DNA from: Legionellales bacterium UBA4722
GTDB taxonomy: Bacteria > Pseudomonadota > Gammaproteobacteria > DSM-16500
DNA length: 16,237 nt
Reading direction: 5' to 3'
NCBI GenBank assembly: GCA_002404295.1
Contig: DHJK01000099.1
Coordinates: 1-16,237, forward strand
Part shown: piece after piece, positions 14,582-16,237 of the stretch
Numbering within the stretch: position 1 is the stretch's first letter
Layout of the letters: each line of letters starts with the position of its first letter
The notes under the pieces: model-generated
What the model saw: the letters and a program-made list of their open reading frames with translations, nothing else
Told to the model about the DNA's origin: nothing
Databases searched by the model: none
Position numbers and translations under genes: made by a program

Positions 14582-14908
14582 TTACTCAACGTGAGAATCA
14601 ATAAAGCTCATAAGTTCAGTTTTGGATAAGAGCCCAACTTGAGTAGCTTGTACTTGCCCTTCTTTAAATAAAATTAAGGTAGGAATGCCGCGCACTCCAA
14701 ACTTAGGAGGGGTTGCAGGATTGCTATCAACGTCGAGTTTAACGATTTTTACTTTACCTGCATATTTTGCAGCGAGATCATCGAGCAATGGGGCTATTGC
14801 TTTGCAAGGTCCACACCATTGTGCCCAAAAATCAACAAGTACGGGTATTGTCGAGCCGGCGACTTCATTTTCAAAGGTATCGTCGGTAATCGCAAGGATA
14901 TTGCTCAT
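14582..14908 (-). CDS. trxA: Thioredoxin 1
   Basis: A 108-residue cytoplasmic thiol-disulfide reductase that supplies electrons to ribonucleotide reductase, PAPS and methionine sulfoxide reductases, and others. The active site is WCGPC (31-35), preceded by VDFWAQ. Asp26 (the buried acid) and the cis-proline at 76 in GIPT are present. The length equals that of E. coli TrxA. One oddity is NPATPPKFGVRGIPT (63-77), where the usual Ala/Tyr pair before G-V-R is Pro/Phe; this is unlikely to harm the fold. GAGG lies about nine bases before the ATG. It is 60 bases downstream of ubiH and upstream of rho, the conserved trxA-rho order. Confidence 0.96.
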   Translation of the reverse strand: MSNILAITDDTFENEVAGSTIPVLVDFWAQWCGPCKAIAPLLDDLAAKYAGKVKIVKLDVDSNPATPPKFGVRGIPTLILFKEGQVQATQVGLLSKTELMSFIDSHVE

Positions 14909-14968
14909 AAATCTGCCTCATTAGGAAAGTGTTGGACTATTTCAATAGAAATCGATCTGTTTTGCAAG

Positions 14969-16147
14969 TTATTCCGTATTTTTTATAAATAAACGTGGTA
15001 CACGTCCTGCTTTTCCCATGGCGTGGCTTGCGAATTTCTTCTTAATAGGGATGCATTGGTCAAAACCTATCATTCCAACTTGACGTGCAATATTTAAAGG
15101 AAGCAGGTCCTTTGAGAATAATTCAGTAAGGCCATGAGATAAACGGCGACTGAAATTTTGTTGTAGAAAATCCAGTGGCAAATTTTGCAAGCAGCTTTTT
15201 AATGATGATTGTGTTTGTAAATATTCTGTGAGTACTGCCACTTCATAGAGCGCTATATTCAATCCTTGGGCTGCGATCGGGTGTAATGTATGTGCGGCAT
15301 TTCCAATTAACAATACATTTTGCTTTTTTTGTTGTTGTGCTTGCTGCATCTGTAATGGGTAGGTTGCACGTTTGCCTACGTGTAGCATACGTCCTAAGCG
15401 ATAACCAAATTGTTGTTGTAGTTGCTGCAGAAATTCAGTGTTATCTAATTGCATTAAATGAGTAATGTAAGAATTGGTAGCCGACCAGATGGTTGCAACA
15501 CGTGCATCTGTTAATGGTAGCATTGCAATAGCACCGTTTTCTTGAAATCGCTCATAAGCTATATTTTTATGATCGCGTGCTAATTCTGTGATGGTGACGA
15601 GTGCGCTTTGTCGGTAATCTGTTTTTTGGGTGGAAATACCTAATAATTCACGTACGGTGGAGTGGCTGCCGTCTGCGCCAATGACGACATCTGCTGTATA
15701 TGTTTGCTCGCCTGTTGCAGTATTGATTGTGAGAGTAGCTATTTCATCATCCTGCGATAATGCGGTTAAAGTGGCGGGGCAAATTATTTTTACATTGCCT
15801 GTGTTGCGTAAAGCACTAAAGATAGCATTATTGATATAGCTTGCTGGAACGACATGACCTAATGCATCAAGCCCAAGTTCTTGTGCGTCGATGCGAGTAA
15901 TGCCAAATCGACCGCGATGTGAAACGTGAATTTGTTTGATGGGTGTTGCAAAAGGCGCGAGCGTTGGCCAGAGCTCAATATTTTTAAGTAAACAACAACT
16001 CCCATCGTTTAATGCGATTAAACGCGCATCTTCAGTTTTTTCTTCGGTAGCATCAATCAATGCGATTTGCCAAGGCCCTTTGCTTAACGCATAAGCTAAA
16101 GCTCCGCCAACCATGCCCCCGCCGATGATGATGATGTCGAATTTCAA
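14969..16147 (-). CDS. ubiH: FAD-dependent ubiquinone-biosynthesis hydroxylase (UbiH-like)
   Basis: A 392-residue flavoprotein monooxygenase that, in E. coli, adds the C4 hydroxyl to the ubiquinone ring using oxygen. The Rossmann loop is GGGMVG (9-14), the DG motif is VVIGADGSHSTVREL (154-168), and the third FAD motif is GNAAHTLHPIAAQG (282-295). The Asn instead of Asp in that last motif, and the block DARLIALNDGS (40-50), match UbiH rather than UbiF or UbiI/VisC, which have GDAAH. The length equals that of E. coli UbiH. AAGGT lies about 13 bases before the ATG. The trxA gene starts 60 bases downstream. In this genome it would feed ubiquinol to the bd oxidase encoded at 7109. UbiH is the best call; a related UbiI-type specificity cannot be excluded. 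Confidence 0.9.
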   Translation of the reverse strand: MKFDIIIIGGGMVGGALAYALSKGPWQIALIDATEEKTEDARLIALNDGSCCLLKNIELWPTLAPFATPIKQIHVSHRGRFGITRIDAQELGLDALGHVVPASYINNAIFSALRNTGNVKIICPATLTALSQDDEIATLTINTATGEQTYTADVVIGADGSHSTVRELLGISTQKTDYRQSALVTITELARDHKNIAYERFQENGAIAMLPLTDARVATIWSATNSYITHLMQLDNTEFLQQLQQQFGYRLGRMLHVGKRATYPLQMQQAQQQKKQNVLLIGNAAHTLHPIAAQGLNIALYEVAVLTEYLQTQSSLKSCLQNLPLDFLQQNFSRRLSHGLTELFSKDLLPLNIARQVGMIGFDQCIPIKKKFASHAMGKAGRVPRLFIKNTE

Positions 16148-16184
16148 TTGTAAATACCTTGTTCTAATTTTTAATTTATTAGCC

Positions 16185-16237
16185 GTTTAGGATATCTCTC
16201 TTCTCGTGGGCGGCGCTGCTTAGAACACCTCTCCCCT
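16185..16237. repeat. Partial palindromic repeat, family A copy 3, cut by the window edge
   Basis: GCTTAGAACACCTCTCCC (16218-16235) differs from the family A core by one base. A degenerate direct copy starts at 16185 (GTTTAGGATATCTCTC) and differs only by transitions. Its opposite arm, if present, lies beyond the right edge. It sits just upstream of ubiH. Confidence 0.6.

Overview
The window looks like the chromosome of a low-GC (about 40% by eye) aerobic gammaproteobacterium. A Legionellales/Coxiella-like organism is my best guess. This is inferred from Rho and thioredoxin in the gammaproteobacterial trxA-rho order, a UbiH-type ubiquinone hydroxylase, a CIO-type cytochrome bd oxidase, and many small intergenic palindromes. 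No rRNA, tRNA, CRISPR array, transposase or phage gene was seen.

Layout. Positions 1-630 (minus strand, running off the left edge) encode a J-domain protein whose HPD tripeptide reads HGD. Diverging from it at 781-1536 is a pteridine-reductase-type short-chain dehydrogenase. A GC-rich hairpin leader then precedes a two-gene ABC importer operon (1770-4841): a permease with two fused membrane domains, and an ATPase with a C-terminal regulatory-type extension. No solute-binding protein is visible. Next comes a compact type II toxin-antitoxin pair (4938-5565). Its promoter contains a perfect inverted repeat, and a MATE efflux pump (5582-6937) follows 16 bases downstream.

Positions 7109-9585 hold a cytochrome bd oxidase operon of cydA/cioA, cydB/cioB and a 34-residue single-helix gene resembling DUF2474. 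After it lies an AAA ATPase of the DUF4143 type that is broken by a one-base frameshift and also lacks its Walker B glutamate. The remaining genes are all on the minus strand: a VanX-like D-Ala-D-Ala dipeptidase with a signal peptide, the ferritin-like protein Dps, transcription terminator Rho, thioredoxin TrxA, and UbiH. The last three run ubiH-trxA-rho in transcription order, with a 390-base leader before rho.

The most striking non-coding feature is the density of palindromic repeats between genes. One family has the core GCTTAGGACACCTCTCCC (6958-7023, 12799-12891, and a copy cut by the right edge). One is a 286-base foldback element (11914-12199). One is an element of the CATTGCGAGCG type (10996-11110). 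In two of the hairpins every arm mismatch is a G-U wobble, so the structure would be intact in RNA. I found no clearly new multi-gene system. The best leads are the repeat families, the ABC importer without a binding protein, the small bd-oxidase subunit and the HGD J-domain protein.
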